Shown here in pieces: positions 1 through 9,266 of a stretch of 64,000 bases of DNA; position 1 is the stretch's first letter, and every line of letters begins with the position of its first letter. Made by a program: the position numbers and the translations under genes. The notes below the pieces were generated by a model. That model worked only from the letters and a program-made list of their open reading frames with translations, had not been told where the DNA came from and made no database searches. Where the stretch lies: positions 90,195 to 154,194 of the forward strand of contig JAMXFF010000012.1 of assembly GCA_025370845.1 (NCBI GenBank). The letters are read 5' to 3'. The DNA comes from Laspinema palackyanum D2a. Lineage in GTDB: Bacteria; Cyanobacteriota; Cyanobacteriia; Cyanobacteriales; Laspinemataceae.

Positions 1-927
1 ACGGTCAAAAATCCGGTGGATGATACAGTCCTAGCCGGACGGTGGGAAATTGCTCCCGACTCGAATAATCCTAAGACAAAACCCGATTGGATTTCTATAA
101 AACCGGCAAAGTTTCAGGGGAATGAAACTGAATTTGCAATTAAAATAGATACCACAAATTTAGTCATCAGTCAAGATTACAGTCGAAATCTTTTACTTCA
201 CGCAAATACGGCGAATAAAACCCAAATTATCCCGCTTTCTCTGTCAGTTTCTCCTCGGGAAGTCGCGGCAGAATTAATAAGTCCAGAAGCGGGAAAAATT
301 GCAACTTGGAAACAAAAAATCGCTGTGCCGTTCCCGGTTATTCTATTTGGAACGACTGTAGCGGTTCCGTTGATTTTTCTGTCTCCTTATGTGGCGGTGG
401 CGATCGCAGTTCCCTTGGTTCTTTTATCCGGTAGAGGGTTTTCCGATAAGATTCAGGACCCGGCGATCGAGCAGGTTGCTGAATTTTCGCGAAAATGGCT
501 GGTTGCACCCAGTTTAGTCGGATTAGGGGTATGGTCTTTTACCCTAGTCGATATTGCCTGGTTAGAGCATCCAGAACGAAAATTATTAGGGGTTATTGTA
601 GCAGCAATGGCAATGGGAGGCATTGGCATTGCGGTATTAGAGCTATTTAAGGCAGGCTTTAAACGGATGGTGGTATTACTGCCACTGTTGATTTTTGGTC
701 TGTCTTTTGTGGCGATCGGAGTGGCTACGGGAATGGCGGGGAAAGTGGCAGAAGTTGGGGTGACGGGATTAGTTTTAAGCAGTACCGCCAAACAGGAAAT
801 TCAACGGAAAAACGCTGGCATAGGTGCGATCGCTCGTCAGATAGCAGTTGCCACATTAGGCATCGGTGTAGGAACCGGGTTGAGTTGGCTATTGGTGCAT
901 TATGGACTCGCTGTAGGGATGTGGTAA
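1..927 (+). CDS. Unrecognised multi-pass membrane protein, 5' end outside window
   Basis: The frame is open from base 1. The first possible start inside the window is GTG at 16, but the real start probably lies upstream. The visible part has a soluble stretch of about 85 residues that looks beta-rich, followed by five or six hydrophobic segments (roughly residues 105-140, 165-185, 190-215, 220-245 and 275-300 counted from base 16). It ends ...HYGLAVGMW and is followed by a repeat-rich spacer. I do not recognise the family. The soluble-then-membrane layout would suit the C-terminal half of a larger membrane-anchored protein. Confidence 0.6.
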   Translation, partial: TVKNPVDDTVLAGRWEIAPDSNNPKTKPDWISIKPAKFQGNETEFAIKIDTTNLVISQDYSRNLLLHANTANKTQIIPLSLSVSPREVAAELISPEAGKIATWKQKIAVPFPVILFGTTVAVPLIFLSPYVAVAIAVPLVLLSGRGFSDKIQDPAIEQVAEFSRKWLVAPSLVGLGVWSFTLVDIAWLEHPERKLLGVIVAAMAMGGIGIAVLELFKAGFKRMVVLLPLLIFGLSFVAIGVATGMAGKVAEVGVTGLVLSSTAKQEIQRKNAGIGAIARQIAVATLGIGVGTGLSWLLVHYGLAVGMW

Positions 928-929
928 CG

Positions 930-972
930 GGAGATGGGGAGGATGGGGGAGGATGGGGAGGATGGGGAGGAT
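930..972. repeat. Short G-rich tandem repeat
   Basis: About four or five imperfect copies of a 9-10 base unit (GGATGGGGAG-like) lie directly after the stop codon at 927. This is simple-sequence DNA with no coding potential. Confidence 0.7.
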
Positions 973-1141
973 GTTCGTAGTAACGACTTCAGTCGTTTCC
1001 GCGTGACTTGGCTTTACTCCAAGTCACGCACTCAAAGGAGGCTTAAGCTCCAGTCCCAAAACAGGTGCTTAATTCGCTCAGGGTAAGTGTCATGGCTGAC
1101 GCCATGACACAAGGGCAACGACTGAAGTCGTTACTACAAAC
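973..1141. repeat. MITE-like inverted repeat (GTAGTAACGAC family)
   Basis: A perfect 25-base terminal inverted repeat joins 973-997 and 1117-1141; its core is GTAGTAACGACTTCAGTCG. Between the ends are two more perfect hairpins: an 11-bp stem at 1001-1029 and a 9-bp stem at 1088-1109. Two shorter copies of the same end occur at 30103-30128 and 30139-30164. The element is non-coding and probably a non-autonomous mobile repeat. Confidence 0.7.
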
Positions 1142-1170
1142 ATGGACCCCATCTCCCCTATCTCCCCTAT

Positions 1171-1425
1171 TCACAGTCCGTAAAATTGGTCTTCATGCAA
1201 GATGACCTCACCATGTTCGGGGACCCAGGCTACCCAGTCGCGATCGCCGCATTTACAGAGGAGTAAGGCTTGATCTGCACTGTATTCGCTGGGTTGTTCT
1301 AGTAACTGCACCCAGGTGTTTGGTTCGGGTTCCTGCCAAATAATTTCCCGGTGGGATGTTGGGATCCATTCGGGCGATCGCAAATAAAGTTTTTCCAATT
1401 CTTGTTTAACTAGGTCGAGTTTCAT
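1171..1425 (-). CDS. Small hypothetical protein (84 aa)
   Basis: The product starts MKLDLVKQELEKLY and ends EVILHEDQFYGL. It is acidic and rich in Trp and Glu, with no signal peptide or membrane segment. Longer starts upstream at up to 1521 are possible, but the ATG at 1425 begins the compact, well-behaved part of the protein. It resembles small conserved cyanobacterial proteins of unknown function, and I assign none. Confidence 0.6.
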   Translation of the reverse strand: MKLDLVKQELEKLYLRSPEWIPTSHREIIWQEPEPNTWVQLLEQPSEYSADQALLLCKCGDRDWVAWVPEHGEVILHEDQFYGL

Positions 1426-1749
1426 AATTTTTTCCGTTTTTATGCTCAAGGTGACCCTGGATCCAAAAGCTAGATCTGGGTTGTACCTACATGGGTTATC
1501 TAATATTTTTGTCTGTAACAATTGTTACAGATATGATTTTTAGGCGTCAAGCAAAGTTAGTAGAACTTAACAATCCTGGCCCTAACGGTGGGATATCGCG
1601 CTGAAAAATCCCCTGGTTCATGCCCGGGGAGAGGGGGTTAAAGCGCCAGGAAGTCAGGAAGGGCATGATGGGCGGGGACAAAGCTCCTGGGATGGTTCCT
1701 AAATCTAGGCAATGCCTGGACCGAACTGCCGATGAAAATGTGCGGATAA

Positions 1750-1960
1750 AATAAACAGTTAATAATCAATGGATTTTTAATCACTAACTCTATATTGTGG
1801 AGATTGATAATTTTCAGTTACCAATTTCTAACTTCCCTAAAATTGCTAAAATTTTGCAATTCTTATTTTTTCGGCTGGTTTTCCCCACAGATTCCACAAA
1901 GATTTCCACAGGTTATCTGGGGTTTTCCACAGGTTAGGGAGAGTTTTCCCCAGGCGATCG
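1750..1960. other. DnaA-box-like cluster next to AT-rich DNA (candidate oriC)
   Basis: An AT-rich stretch (about 1740-1875) is followed by five same-strand TTTTCCACA-like words: TTTTCCCCACA at 1879-1889, ATTCCACA at 1891-1898, ATTTCCACA at 1902-1910, TTTTCCACA at 1923-1931 and TTTTCCCCA at 1944-1952. Their ends are spaced about 9, 12, 21 and 21 bases apart, close to whole helical turns. TTTTCCACA matches the cyanobacterial DnaA-box consensus. No dnaA or dnaN gene is visible nearby, so calling this an origin is inference. The gap 1426-2366 holds nothing else that I recognise. Confidence 0.4.
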
Positions 1961-2366
1961 CCTTCGAGTTCTCATGTTTTGGTTGAACTGGGGATTAAGG
2001 TCAAAAAATGACTCAGGGCGATCGCCTGGGGAAATTTTGTAAAGTTGTGTAACAATAAATGGCTGAAAACCCTATTATCTCGTGGCTCTGAGGGACCCAG
2101 ACCGAAAATTGTAACATTTCGCAACGTTGACAACTCCACCCCTTCTGAGCGCACAATGAAACCGCCAACCTAAAACAAAAGGGTTTCTCGTGATTGCAGC
2201 TTTTTAAAATAAGCAGCCAGCATTCTGAGCGAAGGGCTTTAGCTTGAACGAGCGAGTTCAAGGGGGATGCGGCAACCCGAATGAGAGTAACGCCAGCTTG
2301 AATCAAAGCCGGTGGGGATTGGTAAAACGTTAACAGCTACGCGGAACGCGCACGGAGGTTTCCAGA

Positions 2367-2591
2367 ATGAACGCAAACGTCAGCATCCTTGCAGAAATTC
2401 CAGAAGAACTGCATCAATCCCTTAAAGGGTATTTAGACTCTCACCCCGACTGGGATCAAGACCGGGTGTTTGCTGCGGCCCTGTCTCTGTTTTTGTTACA
2501 AAATGGGGATAACCGGACCCCGGAAGCCTCGAAAAACTATCACCAAGCGGCTAGAGTGTATCTGGAAACCCTGTTTCAGCATCCGGTGTAA
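2367..2591 (+). CDS. DUF2811 family small protein (74 aa)
   Basis: The sequence begins MNANVSILAEIPEELHQSL and contains the block HPDWDQDRVFAAALSLFLLQN, which matches the DUF2811 family of small cyanobacterial proteins. A GGAGG-type ribosome-binding site (cacggagg) lies about 10 bases before the ATG. It has no signal peptide and the function is unknown. The downstream gap 2592-3218 shows no gene, tRNA or clear repeat. Confidence 0.8.
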   Translation: MNANVSILAEIPEELHQSLKGYLDSHPDWDQDRVFAAALSLFLLQNGDNRTPEASKNYHQAARVYLETLFQHPV

Positions 2592-3218
2592 CCGGCAAAG
2601 GTTGGGGAATCTGGGTTGATGGATGGGGAGAGGAGGCTGCTACAGAGGTAGGGATGTGATGAATCCGGGCAAACCGTTGGGGAGAGGGGGGTATCCGATT
2701 CCCAAACATTCCTAAAGCAAATGAAGAGAAAAGAGTGCAACTCGGAAAGGTCAACCGGCATGAGTGCAAGGATGAGTTGTCATGCTGCTTTGGAAGTTGG
2801 GTAAGGGGGGAACGGTAGGGCCGTTCAAGGCCGAGGGTGAAGCCATCCAGATGCATCGAGGCGATCGCACCCCATCCCATCTCAACCCAGTGAAATTGAG
2901 CAAGAGTAGCTGCTGGGGGGTGGATCTAAAATTGTAGAGGGTCCCTGCCTCCATCAGAATTAGCTCCCCGTCAGATCCCAAATAAATGCAATAAATGCTT
3001 GCTGTTGTTTCCCGACAGAGGGGGTGCAGTCCTAAAACCACAGGTCCTTGCACAGAGAGTGAGCTGGAGAGATTGCCTAGGCCCCTCTATAGCAACTCAA
3101 ACAGCCGATTCACCAACATTGGGACCCCTGGGAAAAGGCGTTTGTTTTTCGTACAGACGCCATTGAGTCCCGAATGAGAATGAATTGAAAATTAGGGACG
3201 ATCACATCTAAATTTGGA

Positions 3219-3941
3219 CTAGATTTCCTCCGGTGCATCTTCGGAATCACCACTGTGAGCTTCAAATTTATACCCCACTCCGCGCACCGTATGAATCAGT
3301 TTGGGATAGATGCCATCCCCTTCGATTTTGCGGCGGATTTGGCCGATATGGACATCCACCACGCGCTGATCCCCTACATAGTCATAATCCCAAACTTCTT
3401 GAAGCAGTTCAGATCTACGCCAAACTCGGCCTGGATGAGAGGCTAAAAAATAGAGTAAATCAAATTCAAGGGCCGTTAGGAGAATGGGGCGAGCAGAGAT
3501 AGTCACCTCGCGGCGCACGGGATCGATGCTCATCGTTCCGAAATCAACGGAGGGTTGTTCTGCAACCTGGACCACCCGTTGACGCTTCAACAGCGCCCCG
3601 ACTCTAGCACCGAGTTCGACGAGACTAAAGGGTTTGGTAATATAGTCATCTGCACCTAAATTAAATCCCCGGATTTTATCAGCTTCATCGGTGCGACTGG
3701 TCAGCATTAAAACGAAAACACCCGTGCGCTTTTGCATCGCTTGGCAAAGCTGATACCCCGTAGTATCGGGTAAGTTAACATCCAGAATTACTAAGTCTGG
3801 ATTAAATTGCTCGAAGAGTTCGAGCGCTTTTTTTCCATCTTCAGCCGACTCCATTTGATAGTCTTGCTTACTTAAAAAGCGATGGATTAAATTCCGGATC
3901 GCCGGATCGTCATCAACCACAAGAATCTTGGCAGAGGCCAT
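3219..3941 (-). CDS. OmpR-family winged-helix response regulator
   Basis: This is a 240-residue DNA-binding response regulator. The receiver domain (about 1-120) has the acidic pocket DDD at 10-12, phospho-acceptor D54 in VILDVNLPD, T81 and K103. A C-terminal winged helix (about 130-230) ends with DVHIGQIRRKIE and VRGVGYKF, the OmpR/PhoB signature. No sensor kinase is adjacent, so its partner is unknown. It is close to, but not clearly, RpaA or RpaB. The 1.7-kb gap upstream (3942-5637) contains no convincing gene, only the hairpin at 4878-4912. Confidence 0.9.
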   Translation of the reverse strand: MASAKILVVDDDPAIRNLIHRFLSKQDYQMESAEDGKKALELFEQFNPDLVILDVNLPDTTGYQLCQAMQKRTGVFVLMLTSRTDEADKIRGFNLGADDYITKPFSLVELGARVGALLKRQRVVQVAEQPSVDFGTMSIDPVRREVTISARPILLTALEFDLLYFLASHPGRVWRRSELLQEVWDYDYVGDQRVVDVHIGQIRRKIEGDGIYPKLIHTVRGVGYKFEAHSGDSEDAPEEI

Positions 3942-4877
3942 AGCTACAACTGTGCTGGTGTGAACAGGTCAAGAGTCATCATTCAGCCTGACATGATGAG
4001 TCAGATAGAGGGTCTAACTTGATTAAGCCAATCAGGGTGAATTCAAGGATCCACTATAATCCCTTTATAGAGTATTGCCCAAATGATTGATTGGCAACAA
4101 ATGAGGCCAATTCTGGGAAACGGGACCCCCTCCTAACGACCCTACCTAGAGTGCTGTTGTCACTCCCTCCACCTCCACTGGTTTAGCGGATCTTGAATCG
4201 CGAAGGGTATCGCTGACTATACAACAGATCCTGCCTCTACTACTAGAGGGATTTGCTCAATAGGAATTGGAGCAAGGAGTTCTCAATAAAATAGATAGAG
4301 GGGGAGTTAGGGAATAAAGCACTCTTTTATAGGCAATTCGGCAACTAGACCACTCCCCAAAGAAACATTGACTAAAAACAATCAAGATGATATTCAAACC
4401 TTACGATAGCTTAAAATTTACGATTGGGGGATTAAGTTATAACAGAGAAGGGGGTCAGGACGTAGCATTTTGAGGAAGAAGTGCCAGCCGTCGCCGGTGA
4501 TTCTGTCGCGCTATCAGTCGGCCTTGGGAGCCTGAGATTTGTCAAAGATGAGGGGTGGATGTAGGTTTCCCTCCTCAAATTTCTCCCGTCCATTGGTTCA
4601 CACTGGTTCCCGTGCGGTTTTGAGGGAAGAGGGTTGAGGGATCCAAATCGGGTGTTCGGAAGTTCACCTTCTCAGGAAGTAACTCTGGCCGATCGCGGAA
4701 AAATGGGGGTGGCGATCGCTCTTCACAGGCCATTTAGCTTGCGGGGTAACAGTTTCGCAAATCCCTCCAATTCCAGAGATAATAGAGAGGAGTTTTTCTA
4801 ATTCCGAGGCAATTAGCGGCCAAGACTTCCTTAACAACTCTCCCTTGAACCCAGTCTAGGGACCAGTTTGGTTGGAG

Positions 4878-4912
4878 TCCAGTCAGGGGTTTTCTGAAAA
4901 CCCCTGACTGGA
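4878..4912. repeat. Perfect 16-bp hairpin in a long intergenic region
   Basis: TCCAGTCAGGGGTTTT and its exact complement are separated by a 3-base loop. There is no T-run after either arm, so it is not a classical terminator. It lies inside the gene-poor stretch 3942-5637. Confidence 0.6.
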
Positions 4913-5637
4913 GAGGATGGCGATCGCACAGGGAACTCCTATCTGCCTGAGCGCAAGCATCCTGACAGCCCCTTGGCTGCCTCTGGAACCCGGGGGTAAA
5001 CCGGAAGTAGAACCGCAGGGCCCATATTGGACGACCGGGACTCGCCTCCCCCCTGAGCAATTCCCGACTCCGAACCCTGACTCATGCTCAATCCGGTTGT
5101 CAAACACCGCAGTATTTTCCTGTAGTTTTGTCCCGTCTCAAAAAAGTCAAGTCATCTGGTGTGATTCATGACAAAATATCCTGGCACTCTTTGTCCTATC
5201 CCGCCCCTCCAACGCAACTTATAGCGCTTTGGAGTCGGCAGAAGTACAGATTGTTGATGGATTCCGTGCCTCCCTTGGGAATGTCAAATTTTTGGATTTG
5301 TACCTCATCACTCCGGCAACGGGGAGGGATGATCTCAACTGCGAAGTCCGGTTGTCGTCTTTGACAACAACCCTCGGATTCTCACTCACCCTTAAAGGGC
5401 AAGGGATGAGCTGATCCAGGAGAAAACGGCGGAAGTTAAATCCGCCCCCTTAACCGGATAAATGTAGGCTTTAAAAGGTCTACCTTCCTAGGGACAAAAA
5501 CAGTCTGAGCCAGTTTAGGTGCAACCCTAGTTTCCTGACTGATGGCACGGAATCCCCCTCGTGACAGAGTTTTGTTCTTCCCGACACTTACGCCTCGCGT
5601 GGAGTGCGGTTCTCCTAATATCCTAGTAAAAGATTAG

Positions 5638-6831
5638 ATGAATAGTAATGATTCCCAAAACAATTCTCCTTTGATTCTGCTGGTAGATGATGACCGGACA
5701 ACGCGGATGATGCTGCATCGGGCGATGCACAATGAAGGGTATCGAGTGGTAGAGGCGTCGGATGGCATTGAAGGGTTGGAACTTTACAAGCAACTCAAAC
5801 CCGATATGGTGCTGCTGGATGCCAAGATGCCAGGGATGGATGGTTTTAGCTGCTGTACTCAAATTAAGGCGATCGCCGGTGGGGTAGGTATCCCGGTGTT
5901 AATGATTACCAGCTTAGAAGACGAAGATTCCGTTGAGCGAGCATTTGAGGCCGGTGCCACCGACTATATTACCAAACCCATTCATTGGGCAGTGTTGCGA
6001 CGGAGGGTTCAGCGGCTTTTACAAGAAAAACAAGCCGAACGAGAAATTATCAAGGCACTGGAGCAAGAACGAGAACTCAACGAATTGCGGTCTCGAATTG
6101 TGACAATGGTCTCCCATGAATACCGTACTCCCCTGACGGCGATTTTATCTTCCGCTGAATTGCTGGAATGTTATTGGCACAAATGGGATGAGCAAAAACG
6201 CCTCAAACATCTCGAACGGATTCAATTGGCGGCGACTCATCTCACGCAATTGGTGGCCGATGTGTTGTCTATCAATGAGGTAGAATCGGGAGAGATGGAG
6301 TTTAATCCAGCTCCGGTGAATCTGGATCGTCTCTGCCAAGAAGCAATTGCCAATTTGCGCCTTTCTCCCGCCTCTCCCCATCAAATCAGGCTAACTCATT
6401 ACGGCGATGATTTTGAGGTCATTCTTGACAGTCACTTAATCCAACAAATGTTGGATAATCTTCTCTCTAATTCTATTAAATATTCTCCGCAAGGAGGGAT
6501 TGTCGAGGTAGAATTAATTTTCTATAATCCGGGTAATCTGTCTGAAAATAACACATTCTCCTTAACCGAGGCGGAATTAAAAAATTTTGAGTCTCCTGTA
6601 ACCATTGTTCGAGTAAAAGACCAAGGATTTGGAATTTTACCCCAAGAACAGGGCCAAATTTTCAATGCTTTTCACCGAGGGAGCAATGTGGGGACAATTC
6701 AGGGCACGGGTTTGGGCTTGGCGATCGCCAAAAAATGCGTGGAGTTACATCGCGGAGAAATTTCCATTGCCAGTGAAGTGGGTGTAGGCACGACGGTTAC
6801 CGTCACCCTTCCTTCTAGGACTCCTACATGA
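5638..6831 (+). CDS. Receiver-first hybrid histidine kinase (REC-HisKA-HATPase)
   Basis: In this 397-residue protein the receiver comes before the kinase. REC spans about 12-130, with VDDD at 16-19, D61 in VLLDAKMPG, and K113 in ITKP. A coiled linker (130-152) leads to HisKA with H160 in MVSHEYRTPLTA, then a HATPase_c domain with an N-box (DNLLSNSIKYS), a G1 box (DQGFG) and a G2 box (GTGLGLAIAKK). It has no membrane segment or separate sensor domain, so it is cytoplasmic and probably takes its input through the receiver. The layout matches common cyanobacterial hybrid kinases. Its start ATG directly follows an in-frame region without a strong ribosome-binding site. Confidence 0.9.
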   Translation: MNSNDSQNNSPLILLVDDDRTTRMMLHRAMHNEGYRVVEASDGIEGLELYKQLKPDMVLLDAKMPGMDGFSCCTQIKAIAGGVGIPVLMITSLEDEDSVERAFEAGATDYITKPIHWAVLRRRVQRLLQEKQAEREIIKALEQERELNELRSRIVTMVSHEYRTPLTAILSSAELLECYWHKWDEQKRLKHLERIQLAATHLTQLVADVLSINEVESGEMEFNPAPVNLDRLCQEAIANLRLSPASPHQIRLTHYGDDFEVILDSHLIQQMLDNLLSNSIKYSPQGGIVEVELIFYNPGNLSENNTFSLTEAELKNFESPVTIVRVKDQGFGILPQEQGQIFNAFHRGSNVGTIQGTGLGLAIAKKCVELHRGEISIASEVGVGTTVTVTLPSRTPT

Positions 6832-6872
6832 CCCCTGAACCCCGGTTAGAGCTCGAACCTTCTGAGCAAATC

Positions 6873-6936
6873 AGAAACCGGGTTGTCTACCCTCTTGTGC
6901 CCTGAAATCACTCCCTGTTGTACAGCAACCCGGTTT
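6873..6936. repeat. Dispersed repeat with GAAACCGGGTT / AACCCGGTTT ends
   Basis: Inverted ends AGAAACCGGGTT (6873-6884) and AACCCGGTTT (6927-6936) flank a short spacer. A related copy, also followed by CTACCCT, is at 58429-58492. The remainder of the gap 6832-7460 shows no gene I can support. Confidence 0.5.
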
Positions 6937-7460
6937 CGACCCGGATATCAATCAATTGGCCCTAACCTCCCATTTTCCAGGCCACCTCCTGCCCTGTGGA
7001 GGGATATCATTTTTATGCAGCAGCCTCTGAGCAAGAGCTATTCCCGGTTGCGACTTATGCCTTGTAGGGACGAAGGAGTGAGCAATCTGGGGGGGATGAT
7101 ATCCTCTTTCCCAGCCTCTTTCCATACCCTCAATTTGACTCTTTTAAAGTATTCTTTCTATCTTGAGCAAAAATCCCTTGATTTTTGTATAAAAATTCAT
7201 ACAATTAAACCAGTCCAAAAATTACGGGGTTTTTGAGTCCAGTGCATCGGGAAGGGAGCCAAACCGATCGCTCACCGAGCAAGGGTAGGAAAGAAAGGCT
7301 AATGCTTTTAGCTCGGAGGTTTCTGCAGCCATCCCCTAGGCGAAACCTGGCCCAATTTAGGGGGTTCAGCTCAAGAATAATCCCCTAGATAACCGCTATT
7401 AACCCCCGGAATCAGAGGATGACAGGGACCTTTATTGACACTTTCATAAATCGGATCACC

Positions 7461-7928
7461 ATGATGAAAACACCTGGAAAAATTATTGTAGCGATCGCCT
7501 CAATCTTTAGCAGTTTTACCTTAACTCAAACGGTCCGAGCTGTACCTGGGAGTCAACTCAACCTTCAAATAGAAGGCATCACCAATCCGCGAGGTAATAT
7601 TTGTTTCACAATTTTTTCCCGCAGTGATGGATTTCCTCGGGATGGAGCCAAGGCACTCAAAGCCGAATGTTCTCCCCTGGAAAACCTCCCAGTGACCCTG
7701 AGCATCAATGGATTAAATGCAGGCAACTATGCCGTGGCAGTCTTTCACGATGAAAACGCGGATGGACAACTCAACACCAATGCGGTGGGTATTCCCCAAG
7801 AAGGATTTGGATTTTCCAATAACCCCCGCATCCTGACGGGTGCTCCCAAATTTAGCGAGGCGACTTTTTTCGTTGCCGGACAAACGACAACGGTTCGGAT
7901 TGCGATGAAATATTTGCTCCGACTCTAG
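7461..7928 (+). CDS. Secreted DUF2141 domain protein
   Basis: Starting at the ATG pair at 7461/7464, the product is about 155 residues. A signal peptide (MMKTPGKIIVAIASIFSSF, cleaved near VRA) precedes a beta-sandwich DUF2141 domain with the block YAVAVFHDENADGQLNTN and the later GVPQEGFGFSNN-like stretch. It is predicted to be periplasmic or extracellular; the function is unknown. A longer frame back to 7419 would place extra residues before the signal peptide, so I prefer the internal start. Confidence 0.75.
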   Translation: MMKTPGKIIVAIASIFSSFTLTQTVRAVPGSQLNLQIEGITNPRGNICFTIFSRSDGFPRDGAKALKAECSPLENLPVTLSINGLNAGNYAVAVFHDENADGQLNTNAVGIPQEGFGFSNNPRILTGAPKFSEATFFVAGQTTTVRIAMKYLLRL

Positions 7929-8196
7929 GCTCGATTGTAAAATACGTTCAAAAGAGAACCGGGGGAGTTCACTCTCACCCTGAATGCCACTCTGGCGGTT
8001 TCTTCATTCCATGAAGTGGCCTTTCAATCACAACAAGGTCCCCTGTGAAGCGCGAAGTTGTCAATTTTAGGTCCCCGGGGGGAACTGTAAGAGTCTTCCC
8101 CCGAATTGAGGCAAGGCGATTTCCAGGAGTCGCAGCAGCGTGAACCGATCTATCATTAGGGGCATCAGAGGGTAAAAGTTAGGAAAAAATCAGCAG

Positions 8197-9216
8197 TTGT
8201 TGGAGGCTAAATTTATGCAGCCAATGTTTAAATGGCTTGGTATTGTTACAGCAATCGGGATATCGGGGATATCGATGCCGTTACCCGGATGGGCAATACC
8301 CGATGATCCCACAGGTGGCATGGATTCTGGACAGGTGACCACTTCTCCAGATATCCTAGAACCGCTCCAGCCTCCGGTTACCCCTAGGGCAACTCCCGAG
8401 AGACCGCCTCAGAGCCCTACACCGACCCCGAGAGCGACTCCCGAAAGCAGCCCTGCACCGGCAACCCCGAGAGTACAGCAAGAACCCGTGGAGCCAAGAC
8501 CTGCATCCCAGGCGACGAGTGAGGTGGAGACGTTACTCTCTCGGGGTCAATTTTTGTTGTCGTCCAAGCAATATGAAGAGGCGCTCAAAACTTATGACAG
8601 TGCCTTGGAGTTAAATTCTAATAATGCGGATGCCTGGATTGGTCGAGGCATGGTGTTAGAGCAGTTGGCGCGTTACGATGATGCGATCGCGGCGATTGAC
8701 CGGGCGACAGAAATTAGTCCGAATTATTCTCTGGCATGGCTGAGTCGGGGGATGGTCCTCAAACAGGCGGAACGCTTTGAGGATGCATTAACGGCGTTCG
8801 ATCGCGCTTTGGACGGGGATGGACAGTGGGGTGATAACCGACCCGCAGATGCAGCTCTTAACCGGGGTTCGGTCCTCTGGCAACTCGATCGCCGGGATGA
8901 TGCCCTCGCTTCTTTTGACCGAGCCCTCGAACTGGATCCTCAATTTGCCCTGGCTTGGTACAACAAAGCTACCGCACTCCTAATCCTCGGTGAATTGGAA
9001 GCAGCAGTCAGCGCTTATGATAGCGCGATTAAAAGTACCGGCGAGTGGGGTTTATCCACGGGTCCGGCTAGTGCCTGGTACAATCGCGGTTTGGCACTAG
9101 AGCAGTTGGAGCGTTACGAGGAGGCGATCGCCTCTTATGACCAAGCGTTGCGAATTACTCCGAATCATACCAAGGCTAGACAGCAGTTGGCTCGATTGCG
9201 TCAGCAGGTACAGTAG
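8197..9216 (+). CDS. Secreted TPR-repeat protein with proline-rich linker
   Basis: The N-terminus is hydrophobic (FKWLGIVTAIGISGISM) and reads as a signal peptide or anchor ending near WA-IP. A Pro/Thr/Ser-rich linker (about residues 45-105) leads to five or six tetratricopeptide repeats with the typical A-W--RG--L-----Y--A---Y--A phasing (about 110-335). It is likely an exported or periplasmic scaffold; its partner is unknown. The starting ATG could be 8197 or the in-frame ATG at 8215. A strong terminator follows at once. Confidence 0.8.
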   Translation: MLEAKFMQPMFKWLGIVTAIGISGISMPLPGWAIPDDPTGGMDSGQVTTSPDILEPLQPPVTPRATPERPPQSPTPTPRATPESSPAPATPRVQQEPVEPRPASQATSEVETLLSRGQFLLSSKQYEEALKTYDSALELNSNNADAWIGRGMVLEQLARYDDAIAAIDRATEISPNYSLAWLSRGMVLKQAERFEDALTAFDRALDGDGQWGDNRPADAALNRGSVLWQLDRRDDALASFDRALELDPQFALAWYNKATALLILGELEAAVSAYDSAIKSTGEWGLSTGPASAWYNRGLALEQLERYEEAIASYDQALRITPNHTKARQQLARLRQQVQ

Positions 9217-9220
9217 GCCC

Positions 9221-9258
9221 AAAAAAGGGGCGAGGGTTCCAACCCTCGCCCCTTTTTT
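9221..9258. terminator. Bidirectional rho-independent terminator
   Basis: An 18-base perfect inverted repeat (9221-9238 with 9241-9258) has a GC-rich core and an A-run and T-run on its outer edges. It works for both the TPR gene on the plus strand and the convergent gene ending at 9267. Confidence 0.9.
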
Positions 9259-9266
9259 CTCATGTT

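Noticed and set aside
1795..1986. 63-residue frame with repeated PQ-rich words
   Set aside because: The repetition comes from the DnaA-box-like DNA words; there is no ribosome-binding site.
2013..2306. 97-residue minus-strand frame rich in Cys and Trp
   Set aside because: No ribosome-binding site, no family, and unusual composition; it looks like non-coding DNA.
5128..5414. Overlapping frames that might be transposon remnants
   Set aside because: A GGTTGTC hairpin and CCCCCTCGTG-like ends recall IS605-type ends, but no transposase or TnpB fragment could be identified.
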